From contig NZ_JAIVLR010000001.1 in NCBI RefSeq assembly GCF_020524765.1, positions 992,001-1,056,000 of the forward strand: a stretch of DNA of 64,000 bases, in the 5' to 3' direction. The notes beneath the pieces were generated by a model. It saw only the letters and a program-made list of their open reading frames with translations. It was not told the origin of the DNA and made no database searches. The DNA comes from Qipengyuania gaetbuli. GTDB lineage: Bacteria; Pseudomonadota; Alphaproteobacteria; Sphingomonadales; Sphingomonadaceae. A program made the translations under genes and the position numbers. Positions 46,626 through 55,428 of this stretch are shown here, one piece after another (position 1 is the stretch's first letter; every line of letters starts with the position of its first letter).

Positions 46626-47423
46626 TCAGAACGTGAACTCCGTCACCAGCGGAACGTGGTCCGATGGCTTTTCCCAGCCGCGCGCGTCCTCGTGCACGGC
46701 ATGGGCCGTGGCCTGCTTCGCCAGCTCGGGACTGGCCCACATGTGGTCGAGCCGCCGGCCGCGATCGTTCGCTTGCCAGTCCTTCGCGCGGTAGCTCCAC
46801 CAGCTGTAATAGCGTTCAGGGGCGGGAATGTGCTCGCGCCCGATATCGGCCCAGCCGTGCGCGTCCATGAAGCGCTGCAGGGCCTCCACCTCGATCGGCG
46901 TGTGGCTGACCACCTTGAGCAGCTGCTTGTGGTTCCACACGTCGCTTTCGAGCGGGGCGATGTTGAAATCGCCCACGATCAGCGTCGGGCGATCGACCTT
47001 GTCCGCCCAGCGGGTCATGCGCTCGAGGAAGTCGAGCTTCTGGCCGAACTTGGGATTGATCTCGCGGTCGGGCTCGTCGCCGCCGGCAGGCACGTAGACG
47101 TTCTCGACGATCATGCCCTGATGCTTCGAATCGGTCAGCTCCACGCCGACATGGCGCGCCTCGCCATTGTCCTGCCAATCGTGCTTGGAAAAATCGCGGA
47201 ACGGCACTTTGCCGACCGTGGCGACACCGTGATAGCCCTTCTGCCCGTGGATCGCGAAATGCTCGTAACCGAGCGCGCGGAAGGCTTCGAAAGGAAACTG
47301 GTGCTCCTGGCACTTGATTTCCTGCAGGCAGAGGATGTCGGGCGCCTGTTCCTTAAGGAAGCGCTCGACGATCGGCATGCGGAGGCGGACGGAATTGATG
47401 TTCCAGGAAGCGACTGAGACCAT
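46626..47423 (-). CDS. xth: Exodeoxyribonuclease III (AP endonuclease)
   Basis: 265-residue EEP-fold nuclease that cuts 5' of abasic sites in base-excision repair. Conserved pieces: SWNINSVRLR, CLQEIKCQ (metal-binding Glu), GDFNIAPLESDVWNHK (catalytic Asp and Asn) and the final SDHVPLVTEF (catalytic Asp-His). The ATG 47423 gives the usual MVSVASWNINS; an upstream frame extension would run into the sRNA terminator. It lies 36 bases before ribA on the same strand. Confidence 0.95.
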   Translation of the reverse strand: MVSVASWNINSVRLRMPIVERFLKEQAPDILCLQEIKCQEHQFPFEAFRALGYEHFAIHGQKGYHGVATVGKVPFRDFSKHDWQDNGEARHVGVELTDSKHQGMIVENVYVPAGGDEPDREINPKFGQKLDFLERMTRWADKVDRPTLIVGDFNIAPLESDVWNHKQLLKVVSHTPIEVEALQRFMDAHGWADIGREHIPAPERYYSWWSYRAKDWQANDRGRRLDHMWASPELAKQATAHAVHEDARGWEKPSDHVPLVTEFTF

Positions 47424-47472
47424 GCGGGCGGAGATAGGGCCGCAAAGGCGACCGGTCCACCCTGCCGCGCAC

Positions 47473-47512
47473 AACAAAAAACCCTCGAGCCGGGGGCAAA
47501 TGGCTCGAGGGT
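47473..47512 (-). terminator. Rho-independent terminator (end of candidate sRNA)
   Basis: On the minus strand: an 11-bp perfect stem ACCCTCGAGCC / GGCTCGAGGGT (arms 47512-47502 and 47491-47481), loop ATTTGCCCCC, and a T-rich tail TTTTTGTTGT. It lies about 50 bases before the xth start and 177 bases after the lolA stop, so it ends the RNA produced in between. Confidence 0.92.
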
Positions 47513-47599
47513 TCCTTGTGAGCGTTCGTCACGCTTGGAACGAAGCGATTTTGAGGGGTGGCAATCAACAGGGGGGAAATTGCCTTCCGTCGCTTCGTA
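47475..47599 (-). ncRNA. Candidate trans-acting small RNA with C-rich loops
   Basis: About 125 bases between lolA and xth fold into three hairpins. Hairpin 1 has an outer 9-bp stem (ACGAAGCGA / TCGCTTCGT, 47590-47598 with 47540-47548) and an inner 6-bp stem (GGCAAT / ATTGCC, 47579-47584 with 47560-47565) closing a 13-base loop TTCCCCCCTGTTG. A short hairpin AGCGT / ACGCT follows (47521-47535), then the terminator, whose loop also ends in CCCCC. A promoter-like TTGAGC-N17-TATTTA at 47606-47634 would start the RNA at the base of hairpin 1. Exposed C runs complementary to Shine-Dalgarno sequences are typical of alphaproteobacterial sRNAs. No open reading frame of merit lies here. I recognise no named family. 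Confidence 0.6.
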
Positions 47600-47605
47600 G
47601 ACTCA

Positions 47606-47634
47606 TAAATAGGCGCCCCCGGCTTGCTGCTCAA
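47606..47634 (-). promoter_or_regulatory. Sigma-70-like promoter of the candidate sRNA
   Basis: Minus strand: -35 TTGAGC (47629-47634), spacer of exactly 17 bases, -10 TATTTA (47606-47611). Transcription would begin around 47599, one base before hairpin 1 of the candidate sRNA. It lies entirely in the gap downstream of lolA. Confidence 0.55.
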
Positions 47635-47688
47635 TGAACATTGCGCAGCGGAAAATCGCATCAGGCGAACGGTTCGTCGCCAGAGCGT

Positions 47689-48351
47689 TTACCCCGGGCG
47701 ACGGGACGATTTGCGCGGGTCGCGGAAGCTGAACGCGCTGTCGGCTACCGACACGCCGTAGCGATGGTTGCGCAGGCGCACGGTGGTGCGATGATTCTGC
47801 GAATCGAGCGCTACCCAATGGGTCAGCCTGAGGCCGCCGGGCGAGGCTGCGTCGCGGGAGAAAATCAGCGTGATCGCGCCGAATTCGGGCCGCTTGGGAT
47901 CGCGCACCTCGATGCTGATGACATCGCTGTGGCCGGTCGGGATCAGCTTGCCGTACTGCTTCACGTCGCGGCTGGGATCGAGCAGCGCGCCGAGCGGCGA
48001 ATTCTTGATCGGCCAACGCTGGACCTGGTTCACCTCATAGTCGACCATGTACATCGACTTGCCGTTCGAGACGACGAGCAGGGGCACCGACTTTTCGTAT
48101 TCGAAGCGGATCTTGCCGGGGCGCTTCAGCGTCATGACGCCCGAGACCGACTGGCCATTGCGGTCGGTCTGGACGAAATCGGCCTTCATCGTGCTGATGC
48201 CGCGCAGGGCCTCGACCGCACGGTCGAGATCGCCGGCGGCCGCTTCGACAGGAGTCGGCGCAGCGACGAAGGATGCAGGAATCGCCGCGGCCACCGCGAG
48301 TGCGATGGCCGATGCGAAAGGCTTGGTCTTGAAGATGGTCAAGGTGTTCAT
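47689..48351 (-). CDS. lolA: Outer-membrane lipoprotein carrier LolA
   Basis: 220 residues: a signal peptide (about 1-40, ending VAAPTPVEAAAG) and a LolA-type half-open beta-barrel that carries lipoproteins across the periplasm. Conserved parts are FVQTDRNGQSVSGVMTLKRPGKIRFEYEK and VSNGKSMYMVDYEVNQVQRWPI; the end (ADSAFSFRDPRK) matches the final strand of the family. The start MNTLTIFKTKPFAS gives a proper signal peptide. It is followed by the candidate sRNA and terminator. Confidence 0.93.
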   Translation of the reverse strand: MNTLTIFKTKPFASAIALAVAAAIPASFVAAPTPVEAAAGDLDRAVEALRGISTMKADFVQTDRNGQSVSGVMTLKRPGKIRFEYEKSVPLLVVSNGKSMYMVDYEVNQVQRWPIKNSPLGALLDPSRDVKQYGKLIPTGHSDVISIEVRDPKRPEFGAITLIFSRDAASPGGLRLTHWVALDSQNHRTTVRLRNHRYGVSVADSAFSFRDPRKSSRRPG

Positions 48352-48441
48352 GCTCCGGGATTTAGCGTCGGAGCATTGAACTGTCACTGAACTCGATGCG
48401 TTCCCGCCGTTCAGCTAGCCCGGGCATCCGCCCGCGGCCGA

Positions 48442-48609
48442 TTACTTGATCTTGGCTTCCTTGAACTCGACGTGCTTGCGCGCGACGGGATCGTACTTGC
48501 GGAAGGTGAACTTTTCCGTGTGGTTACGGGGGTTCTTCTTGGTCACGTAATAGAAGCCCGTGTCGGCGGTCGAGACGAGCTTGATCTTGACGGTTGCGGG
48601 CTTCGCCAT
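48442..48609 (-). CDS. rpmG: 50S ribosomal protein L33
   Basis: 55 residues beginning [20 protein letters not shown] and containing [13 protein letters not shown] and [20 protein letters not shown], a textbook L33. This paralogue lacks the zinc-binding CxxC cysteines (zinc-free form), which is usual in alphaproteobacteria. It is monocistronic, with 90 bases before lolA and a terminator of the preceding operon upstream. Confidence 0.97.
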   Translation of the reverse strand: MAKPATVKIKLVSTADTGFYYVTKKNPRNHTEKFTFRKYDPVARKHVEFKEAKIK

Positions 48610-48651
48610 GGCGTGTTCCTAAAGATCTAAAGATGGGCCGTTTCAGGGCCG

Positions 48652-48682
48652 AAAAAATAAGGGCGGCGCGAGCTGCACCGCC
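48652..48682 (-). terminator. Rho-independent terminator after arfB
   Basis: Minus strand: an 8-bp stem GGCGGTGC / GCGCCGCC (one T-G pair; arms 48682-48675 and 48669-48662), loop AGCTC, then CTTATTTTTT. It lies 58 bases after the arfB stop and 43 bases before the rpmG start, closing the pabBC-rluA-arfB transcript. Confidence 0.85.
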
Positions 48683-48740
48683 GTCCGGCGCGCCCATTGG
48701 GCGATTCACGGGCGAAAGTCAAGCGTGCAGCGCCGTGCCG

Positions 48741-49145
48741 CTAGAGCTGCACCTTGCCCCTGTTCGCCTTCACCTCGCTGCGGGCTTTCTTCGCCTTCAG
48801 CCGCTTGACCTTGCCGACACGGTTGACGCGGCTCTTGGCCCGTTTGCGCGGCGGCGTCAGCGCTTCGGTGAGCATTGCGGTCAGCCGTGCGCGGGCCGCC
48901 TCGCGGTTGCGTTCCTGCGTGCGGTGCTCGTTGGCGGTCAGCACGATCTCGCCATCCTGCGTGAACCGGCTGCCGGCTAGCTCCTTCAGCCGGTCGAAGG
49001 CGTCGGGTGGCAGGCCCAGCTGGAAGACGTCGACCCGCAGCTGCACTGCCGTGGCGACCTTGTTGACGTTCTGGCCGCCCGGGCCGGAAGAAGCGATGAA
49101 CTTCTCCTCGGCAATTTCCATCGCCTTCTCGACGATCCTACCCAT
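48741..49145 (-). CDS. arfB: Alternative ribosome-rescue factor / peptidyl-tRNA hydrolase ArfB
   Basis: 134-residue release-factor-like protein that frees stalled ribosomes. The GGQ motif is in IASSGPGGQNVNKVATAVQLR (residues about 18-38), and the C-terminal tail is basic (PPRKRAKSRVNRVGKVKRLKAKK split over about 100-122), the part that enters the empty mRNA channel. The start overlaps the end of rluA by 8 bases. The open frame continues upstream only as an antisense or out-of-frame shadow of rluA. Confidence 0.93.
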   Translation of the reverse strand: MGRIVEKAMEIAEEKFIASSGPGGQNVNKVATAVQLRVDVFQLGLPPDAFDRLKELAGSRFTQDGEIVLTANEHRTQERNREAARARLTAMLTEALTPPRKRAKSRVNRVGKVKRLKAKKARSEVKANRGKVQL

Positions 49146-49794
49146 CCGAAAATCCGAGTGCGGCGAAATCGCGCGGCAAGGGCGCGGCCGCCTCGATGGG
49201 GTCCTTCTTGTCCCGCGGCACGACCAGCCCTGCGGCATGGAGCATGGTGCGCGGTGCGCCCTTGCCATCGCCATAGACCGGATCGCCCAGCAGCGGCAGG
49301 CCGAGGCCGGCCTGACAGTGGATGCGGATCTGGTGGGTGCGTCCCGTCTCCGGGCGGAACTCGACCAGCGCGCGGCCATCCTTCTCGGCGAGCAGCTTCC
49401 AGTGGGTGACCGAAGGCTTGCCCTTCTTCGCCGCGATCATCCGCCAGCCCTTTTCGGCGCTGCTGATCTTGGACAGCGACAGTTCGATCGTCCCTTCCGC
49501 GTCCGACGGCACGCCCGCGAGGATGCCGAGATAGCGCTTCTCGACCAGCCGGTCCTCGAAGGCCTTGGCGAAGCGTTTGAGCGCCTTGGGATTGCGGGCC
49601 AGCAGCAGGCAGCCGCTGGTATCGGTGTCGATCCGGTGGACCGGCACGGGGTCGCGCTGGAAGCCGAGGCGCAGCTGCGCGAAATGGTCCTCGAGGCTGC
49701 GGCCACCCTTGCGCGGGCGTTCGATCGGCAGTCCGCCGGGCTTGTCGATGACAAGGGCTTCGCCGTCTTCGAACAGGATGGAAATGTCGGTCAT
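49138..49794 (-). CDS. RluA-family RNA pseudouridine synthase
   Basis: 218 residues with the catalytic-aspartate motif PVHRIDTDTSGCLLLA (HRxDxxTSG, Asp near position 56) and the C-terminal FRPETGRTHQIRIHC block. There is no N-terminal S4 domain, so it resembles the short RluA type acting on 23S rRNA or tRNA; which uridine is modified cannot be told. Its ATG abuts the pabB-pabC stop and its 3' end overlaps arfB. Confidence 0.93.
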   Translation of the reverse strand: MTDISILFEDGEALVIDKPGGLPIERPRKGGRSLEDHFAQLRLGFQRDPVPVHRIDTDTSGCLLLARNPKALKRFAKAFEDRLVEKRYLGILAGVPSDAEGTIELSLSKISSAEKGWRMIAAKKGKPSVTHWKLLAEKDGRALVEFRPETGRTHQIRIHCQAGLGLPLLGDPVYGDGKGAPRTMLHAAGLVVPRDKKDPIEAAAPLPRDFAALGFSDG

Positions 49795-51603
49795 CTAGTC
49801 TTTCAGTCGTGCGCGCATCATGCCGCGCAGGGAATTGCCGAGGAAGAACCCTGCTTCCAGGTCGGCGATGGTGAGGTCGGCTTCCTTCGCCTCCCCCGTT
49901 TCGAGCAGGTGTTGGCGAAGGATGCCCGGAAGCAGGCCGCTTTCGGCACGCGGCGTCAGCAATACGCCATCGCGCTCGACGAAGATATTGGTGACGCAGC
50001 CTTCGGTCACAAGCCCGTCCTCGCGCACGAAGATCGCTTCCTGTGCCCCGTTGGCACGAGCCACGCCCTGCGCGTCCTCGTAAAAGCCGCGGTCGCTGGT
50101 CTTGTGCCGCAGGCGCCAGTCGCCCGGATCGACCGGCAGCGGCAGCAGCACGCACCCGGCAGGTTCGCTCCAGGCCGGCGGCATATCCTCCACCGCGAGC
50201 GACAGGGCTCCCGAGCGGGCGGCCATCAGCCGTATCCGGCTCGCCTTCTCGACCACGAAACACAGGGCATGGAGCTGGTTGCGCGCTTCGTGGCGATCGA
50301 AGGCAAAGCCGAGCTCTGCTGCGCTGTTCTTCATGCGCAGCAGGTGCTCTTCCAGAAAGGCGATGCCTTCTTCCGGAGTGAAGCGCATGGTTTCGAGCAG
50401 GTCGAATTGGGCTGCCTTGTGGGCAGGCGAGGACGCGCGAGCGAAGGCTCCCTTGAGCACGGCTTCGCGCCATTCGCTGCGCGCATCGCTGTCGGCCACG
50501 ATTGCCCCGCCGACGCCGAGCACGGCCTTGCCGCGACTGTTCTCGATCTCGGTCAGGCGCAGCGTGCGGATGGCCACGTTGAAAGCCGCGTCTCCGTCTG
50601 CGCCGATCCGTCCGATCGCCCCGCAATAGGGCCCGCGCGGATCGCGCTCGACCTCTTGGATCAGCTCCATCGCGCGGATCTTGGGTGCGCCGGTGATTGA
50701 GCCGCAGGGGAACAGCGCCCGCACGAGGTCGATGGCGCCGGCATCCTCGTTCAGCCGGGCGCGCACGACGCTGACCATCTGGTGCACCGTCGGATAGCTT
50801 TCGACGGCGAAGGGTTCGTCCACCCGCACGCTGCCGGCCTCGGCCACGCGGGCGAGGTCGTTGCGCATCAGGTCGACGATCATCAGGTTTTCGGCCTTGT
50901 CCTTGACGGAAGCCGCCAGTTCCGCGGCCTGCGCGGCGTCCTGCACCGGGTCTGCCGAGCGCGGACGGGTGCCCTTCATCGGCTTGGCCTTGGCTTCGCG
51001 CCCTTTCAGCGAGACGAAGAGTTCGGGGCTGAGGCTGAGCAGCCAATGCGACCCGTCGAAAATCACGCCGCCATAGCCCGCCTGCGCCGCCGGTCGCAGC
51101 GCGGCATAGAGCCCCATGGGATCGCCGGTGAAATTGCCCCCCAGCGGGAAGGTCAGGTTCGCCTGGTAGATATCGCCTGCGCGGATGGCTTCCTGCAGCC
51201 GCTCGAAGGCGGCGGCATACCCGCCCGGCGAAAGCTGCGGTTCGAGCGGACCGACGCTTCCGGTCCCTTCCGCCCTTTGCTGCAGCCTACCTTCCACCTC
51301 CCCCGCCGGGATCCGCTCCGGCTCGTCGAACAGGCCGAGCCAGACCAGCGGCCCCGCACCGCCGGACTTTTCCGCGGCAAGGCCCACCAGCCGATCCTCC
51401 AGCGCAAGCCCCGCTTCGTAGGCAATATAGCCGGCCAGTTCCCCGCCTTCGCGGCGTGCGGCATCGGCTGCTGCCAGCGCTCCGGCGACCTCGTCAGGGC
51501 GCGAGGCAACGAACAGCTGGCGCGGTCCGGAATAGAGCAGCGCGTCGGCTGCACCATGATCGCGTGCATCGTCGAGAAGTACGAAAGGTTCGCGGCCCGC
51601 CAT
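49795..51603 (-). CDS. pabB: Bifunctional aminodeoxychorismate synthase component I / 4-amino-4-deoxychorismate lyase (PabB-PabC fusion)
   Basis: 602 residues joining two steps of p-aminobenzoate and hence folate synthesis. Residues 1 to about 385 are chorismate-binding PabB, with GDIYQANLTFPL, KPMKGTRPR, ENLMIVDLMRNDLARV, FPCGSITGAPKIRAMELI and AFNVAIRTL. Residues about 395-602 are PLP-dependent lyase PabC: the PLP lysine is probably in RHKTSDRGFY, with EGCVTNIFVERDG and GLLPGILRQ downstream. The glutaminase PabA is not in the window. It heads the operon with rluA and arfB. Confidence 0.93.
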   Translation of the reverse strand: MAGREPFVLLDDARDHGAADALLYSGPRQLFVASRPDEVAGALAAADAARREGGELAGYIAYEAGLALEDRLVGLAAEKSGGAGPLVWLGLFDEPERIPAGEVEGRLQQRAEGTGSVGPLEPQLSPGGYAAAFERLQEAIRAGDIYQANLTFPLGGNFTGDPMGLYAALRPAAQAGYGGVIFDGSHWLLSLSPELFVSLKGREAKAKPMKGTRPRSADPVQDAAQAAELAASVKDKAENLMIVDLMRNDLARVAEAGSVRVDEPFAVESYPTVHQMVSVVRARLNEDAGAIDLVRALFPCGSITGAPKIRAMELIQEVERDPRGPYCGAIGRIGADGDAAFNVAIRTLRLTEIENSRGKAVLGVGGAIVADSDARSEWREAVLKGAFARASSPAHKAAQFDLLETMRFTPEEGIAFLEEHLLRMKNSAAELGFAFDRHEARNQLHALCFVVEKASRIRLMAARSGALSLAVEDMPPAWSEPAGCVLLPLPVDPGDWRLRHKTSDRGFYEDAQGVARANGAQEAIFVREDGLVTEGCVTNIFVERDGVLLTPRAESGLLPGILRQHLLETGEAKEADLTIADLEAGFFLGNSLRGMMRARLKD

Positions 51604-51711
51604 GGGCCAAGCCTTTACCGCAGCCGCCGCTCATGTCGAGGGATTGCTTGACCTTGCCGCTCCCCCTGCGCCACACCGAAGGCGACAGTTGACGAGAGGG
51701 ACAGAGGGTCG

Positions 51712-53238
51712 ATGGACGATATTTTCCTGGGTCTGGGCGCAAATGGCGAGAACCAGTTCCTGCGGCTGGCGCAGGCCAACCGCCACGGCCTGATTGCGGG
51801 TGCGACGGGCACCGGCAAAACGGTCACGCTGCAAGGTCTTGCGGAAAGCTTCTCCGCGCGCGGCGTCCCGGTCTTCGTGGCCGACGTGAAGGGCGACCTC
51901 TCCGGCATCTCCATGGCCGGTTCGCCCCAGTTCAAGCACGCCGACAAGCTGGAAGGCCGCGCGAAGGAACTGGGCATGGACGACTATGCCTATGCCGACA
52001 ATGCCGCCGTCTTCTGGGACCTTTACGGCGAGAAGGGCTTCCCGATCCGCACCACGGTGTCGGAGATGGGGCCGCTGCTGCTTGCCCGGCTGCTCGACCT
52101 CAACGAGACGCAGGAAGGCGTCCTCAACATCATCTTCCGCTATGCCGACGATAATGGCCTGCTGCTGCTCGACCTCGGCGATCTGCAGTCGATGCTGGCT
52201 TTCGCGAGCGAGAATGCGAGCGAGATGTCGGGCAAGTACGGCAATGTCGCACGCGCCACGGTCGGTGCGATCCAGCGGCAGCTGCTGAGCTTCGAATCGC
52301 AAGGGGCCGACCGCTTCTTCGGTGAGCCGGCGCTGGAGATCGACGATTTCCTCAAGGTCGACGACCAGGGGCGCGGCGTCATCAACGTGCTCGCCGCCGA
52401 CACGCTGATGCGCAGCCCCAAGCTCTACGCGACCTTCCTGCTGTGGCTGCTGGCCGAATTGTTCGAAACCCTGCCCGAGGTGGGCGATCCGGAGAAGCCC
52501 AAGCTGGTCTTCTTCTTCGACGAGGCGCACCTGCTGTTCGACGGCGCACCCGAAGCGCTGGAGGACAAGGTCGAACAGGTCGTGCGCCTGATCCGGTCCA
52601 AGGGCGTGGGTGTCTATTTCGTCACCCAGAACCCGATCGACATTCCCGAGAAGATCGCCGGCCAGCTGGGCAATCGCGTGCAGCACGCGCTGCGCGCTTT
52701 CACTCCGCGCGACCAGCGGGCAATCAAGGCGGCCGCCGAAACCTTCCGCATCAATCCCGACCTCGATGTCGCCGAGGCGATCACCCAGCTGAAGGTGGGT
52801 GAGGCGCTGGTGTCCACGCTCGACGAGGACGGCGCGCCTTCCATCGTCCAGCGCACGCTGATCAAGCCGCCCCATTCGCGCCTTGGCCCGGTGACCGAGA
52901 AGGAGCGGGCGATCATCAATTCGGTGAGCGACATCGACGGGAAATACGACGAAGCGGTCGACCGCGAGAGCGCCGAGGAAGTGCTGGCCGCAAAGGCCGC
53001 CGATGCCTCCGCCACCGCCGCCGAAGTCGAAGAGCAGGGCCGCGAGGAAGTTGCCAAGCGCAGCCGCAAGACGACGTCCATGTGGGGCAAGGCCGGCAAG
53101 GCCGCTGCCACTGCTGCGGCAGGCTCGCTCACCTCGATCGCGGTAGCGACAGTGCTGGGCAAGAAGTCGAGCGCCGACCCGGTGCGCACCGGCCTCAATG
53201 CCTTCGTGCGCAATATCGTCGGCGGGCTGATGCGCTAG
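51712..53238 (+). CDS. HerA-like ATPase (DUF853 helicase-like)
   Basis: 508-residue P-loop ATPase: Walker [13 protein letters not shown] (about 30-41), [11 protein letters not shown], Walker [15 protein letters not shown] (about 263-276), sensor-like [21 protein letters not shown] and arginine-finger region. The C-terminal 90 residues are an Ala/Glu-rich helix with a short hydrophobic stretch ([20 protein letters not shown]), unlike archaeal HerA, which pairs with NurA nuclease; no NurA is near. The family is widespread, with unclear function in bacteria. It converges on the sensor-kinase gene and shares its stop CTAG. Confidence 0.88.
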   Translation: MDDIFLGLGANGENQFLRLAQANRHGLIAGATGTGKTVTLQGLAESFSARGVPVFVADVKGDLSGISMAGSPQFKHADKLEGRAKELGMDDYAYADNAAVFWDLYGEKGFPIRTTVSEMGPLLLARLLDLNETQEGVLNIIFRYADDNGLLLLDLGDLQSMLAFASENASEMSGKYGNVARATVGAIQRQLLSFESQGADRFFGEPALEIDDFLKVDDQGRGVINVLAADTLMRSPKLYATFLLWLLAELFETLPEVGDPEKPKLVFFFDEAHLLFDGAPEALEDKVEQVVRLIRSKGVGVYFVTQNPIDIPEKIAGQLGNRVQHALRAFTPRDQRAIKAAAETFRINPDLDVAEAITQLKVGEALVSTLDEDGAPSIVQRTLIKPPHSRLGPVTEKERAIINSVSDIDGKYDEAVDRESAEEVLAAKAADASATAAEVEEQGREEVAKRSRKTTSMWGKAGKAAATAAAGSLTSIAVATVLGKKSSADPVRTGLNAFVRNIVGGLMR

Positions 53239-54647
53239 GGCGGCAGGCGGATTTCCGCTCTCAATCCGCCTTCCGGGCGGTTTGCCAGCACCAGGGTGCC
53301 TCCGTGCTGTTCGGCCACCGCGCGCGCCAGCGTGAGCCCGAGGCCGGCACCTCCGGTAGAGCGGTTGCGACTGGCCTCGCCGCGGGCGAAGGGTTCGAGC
53401 ATGTCGGCAATGCGGTCGGGCGGAATGCCCGGCCCTTCGTCATCGACGCACAGAACTATGCCGCCCTCGCCGCGCAGCACTGCCACGCGGGCGGATCCTG
53501 CATAGCGCAGCGCGTTGGTGACGAGGTTCCGGAGCCCCCGCTTGAGCCATGTGACATGGACCGGAGCGACCAGCCGCTCCCCCTCGACCAGAGTGACCGG
53601 CTCGCCCATGTCCTCGAATTCCTCGACCACGGAGGCGGCCAGCGCAGAAAGGTCGGTGCGCTCCGCGTCCCCGTTCGCCCTGCCGACGCGCGCCAGCGAA
53701 AGGATGTCGTCGAGCGTGCGGGTAATGTCCTCGATGCTTTCCGCCATGCGTTCGCGCGCGGTTGCATCCTCCACTCCTTCGACTCGCACCCGCAAGGCGG
53801 CGAGCGGCGTCTTGAGGTCGTGCCCTATGGCACCCAGCATCACGTCCTTTTCATCGAGCATGGCGCCGATCCGCGCTTCCATCGCGTTGTGGGCGGTGAT
53901 CAGGCGGCTGACGTCATCCGGGCCCGTCGGTTCGAGCGCCTCCGCAGCCACGCCCGAAGTGCCGAACCGTGCTGTGCGCTCGGCCAGTGCATTGAGCGGG
54001 CGGGTTATCCTGCGCAGCACCAGATAAAGGATGCCAACCAGCAAAACGAACATGATGATGCTCTGCATGACCAGCGTGCGGACCGGGGCGCGGTCGCGCT
54101 GCGGGACAGGCAGGCGCGCGACCTGCCATGTGTCGCTGCCCTGCTGGCGCAGTCCGACGACCAGGAGGTCCGAGGGCATGTCGCCCTGCAGCCGGCGCAG
54201 GCGCGGCCGCTCGCGCATGAGTTGAAGCACCCGCTCGTCTTCACGCATCGGGCGGATGGTCATCTCGACCCGGTCGACCGGAATGCCCTGTGTCTCGAGC
54301 AGGTCTGCCAGTATTTCTTCGCGTTCGGCCATGCGCGTTTCGCCGGGCCTCAAGGGGCTGGCGGCGCTTTCGGTGTAGCGCAAGCGGCGCGGCAGGCGTG
54401 TGCGACCGTCGCCGCGGGGGCGTAGAGGGCGTGCCATCTCGCGATCAATGGCACGAAAGTCCCGCCCGCCTTCGCTACGCTGCGATCCGGCTAGCAGTTG
54501 GAAAGCGGCGGCATGCATCAGCGCAAGTTCGCGGCGCTGTTCGGACGCCCGGTAGAGCAGCGTCGCCGAAATCGCCTGAGCGGCGAGCAGGGCAACGGCG
54601 AGCGCCAGCATCACCTGGCCCAGCAGGCTGCGCGGCATCAGGCGCAT
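53235..54647 (-). CDS. Sensor histidine kinase (EnvZ-like)
   Basis: 470 residues: membrane helix (about 8-32), periplasmic domain rich in Arg (about 33-190), second helix (about 193-212), HAMP ([16 protein letters not shown]), then DHp with phospho-accepting His276 ([14 protein letters not shown]) and catalytic domain (N box [12 protein letters not shown]1 [11 protein letters not shown]2 [13 protein letters not shown]). The lineup is EnvZ-like, but the signal is unknown. Its ATG overlaps the stop of the response regulator (TGATG), so the pair is one transcript. Confidence 0.94.
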   Translation of the reverse strand: MRLMPRSLLGQVMLALAVALLAAQAISATLLYRASEQRRELALMHAAAFQLLAGSQRSEGGRDFRAIDREMARPLRPRGDGRTRLPRRLRYTESAASPLRPGETRMAEREEILADLLETQGIPVDRVEMTIRPMREDERVLQLMRERPRLRRLQGDMPSDLLVVGLRQQGSDTWQVARLPVPQRDRAPVRTLVMQSIIMFVLLVGILYLVLRRITRPLNALAERTARFGTSGVAAEALEPTGPDDVSRLITAHNAMEARIGAMLDEKDVMLGAIGHDLKTPLAALRVRVEGVEDATARERMAESIEDITRTLDDILSLARVGRANGDAERTDLSALAASVVEEFEDMGEPVTLVEGERLVAPVHVTWLKRGLRNLVTNALRYAGSARVAVLRGEGGIVLCVDDEGPGIPPDRIADMLEPFARGEASRNRSTGGAGLGLTLARAVAEQHGGTLVLANRPEGGLRAEIRLPP

Positions 54648-55381
54648 CAGCCCTTCCCGCCAGGAATGCGCACGACATCGGCCGCGAGCCGGTAGCCGCC
54701 GCCGCGCACGGTCTGGATGAGCTGCGGGTCGCGGCTGTCCGCCTCGATCTTGCGGCGCAGGCGGGAGACCTGGTTGTCGACCGCGCGGTCGAACAATTGC
54801 GCCTCGCGTCCCTGCACCATGTCGAGCAGGCGGTCGCGGTCGAGGACCTGGCGGGGATGGTCGCAGAACGCGCGCAGCATGCGGAATTCGGCGGTCGAGA
54901 TGGGCACCAGCGTCCCTTCAGGATCGGTCAGGCGGCGCTTCAGCGGATCGAGCTGCCAGCCCTCGAAGGAATAGAGCATTTCCTCGTCGGCCTGGTCGGG
55001 CGCGCGGTCGGCGCGGCGCAGGACCGAGCGGATGCGGGCGACCAGTTCGCGCGGTTCGAAGGGCTTGGTGACATAGTCGTCGGCACCGATTTCGAGACCG
55101 ATGATCCGGTCCATCGCCTCGCCCTTGGCGGTCAGCAGGATAACCGGCAGGCCGCGACTTTCGACGAGGTGGCGGCACAGGGACAAGCCGTCCTCGCCCG
55201 GCATCATGATGTCGAGCAGGACAAGATCGGGCGTCTCGCGCGTCAGCAGGCTGCGCGCGGCAGCAGCGCTTTCGGCTTCCTGCACCACGAACCCCTGGCC
55301 GGTCAGATATTCGGCCAGGGGTTCGCGCAGGGTGCGCTCGTCATCGACGAGCAGGAGCTTGGTGGGCGCAGTTTCGGTCAT
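54647..55381 (-). CDS. OmpR-family response regulator
   Basis: 244 residues: receiver domain with Asp57 (LVLLDIMMPGEDG), acidic pair DD at 13-14 and Lys in YVTKPFEPREL; then a winged-helix output domain (about 140-235, TAEFRMLRAFCDHPRQVLDRDRL ... VDNQVSRLRRKIE). It is a standard OmpR-type regulator partnered with the downstream kinase. Targets are unknown; the EF-hand gene just upstream on the same strand (47 bases) could be in the same transcript. Confidence 0.96.
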   Translation of the reverse strand: MTETAPTKLLLVDDERTLREPLAEYLTGQGFVVQEAESAAAARSLLTRETPDLVLLDIMMPGEDGLSLCRHLVESRGLPVILLTAKGEAMDRIIGLEIGADDYVTKPFEPRELVARIRSVLRRADRAPDQADEEMLYSFEGWQLDPLKRRLTDPEGTLVPISTAEFRMLRAFCDHPRQVLDRDRLLDMVQGREAQLFDRAVDNQVSRLRRKIEADSRDPQLIQTVRGGGYRLAADVVRIPGGKG

Positions 55382-55428
55382 GTCTCGTCACTGCGCCTAC
55401 CGTGCGGGCAGAGGTTGGAGCAAGCGCC

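Noticed and set aside
47353-47661. A 102-codon minus-strand open frame in the lolA-xth gap
   Set aside because: It runs through the terminator hairpin and into xth, has no ribosome site, and its composition is not protein-like; the non-coding RNA explanation fits better.
48351-48420. Possible EcfG promoter for lolA (GGAAC ... GTT on the minus strand)
   Set aside because: The two elements are 18 bases apart, outside the accepted 15-17 spacing, and the match may be chance.
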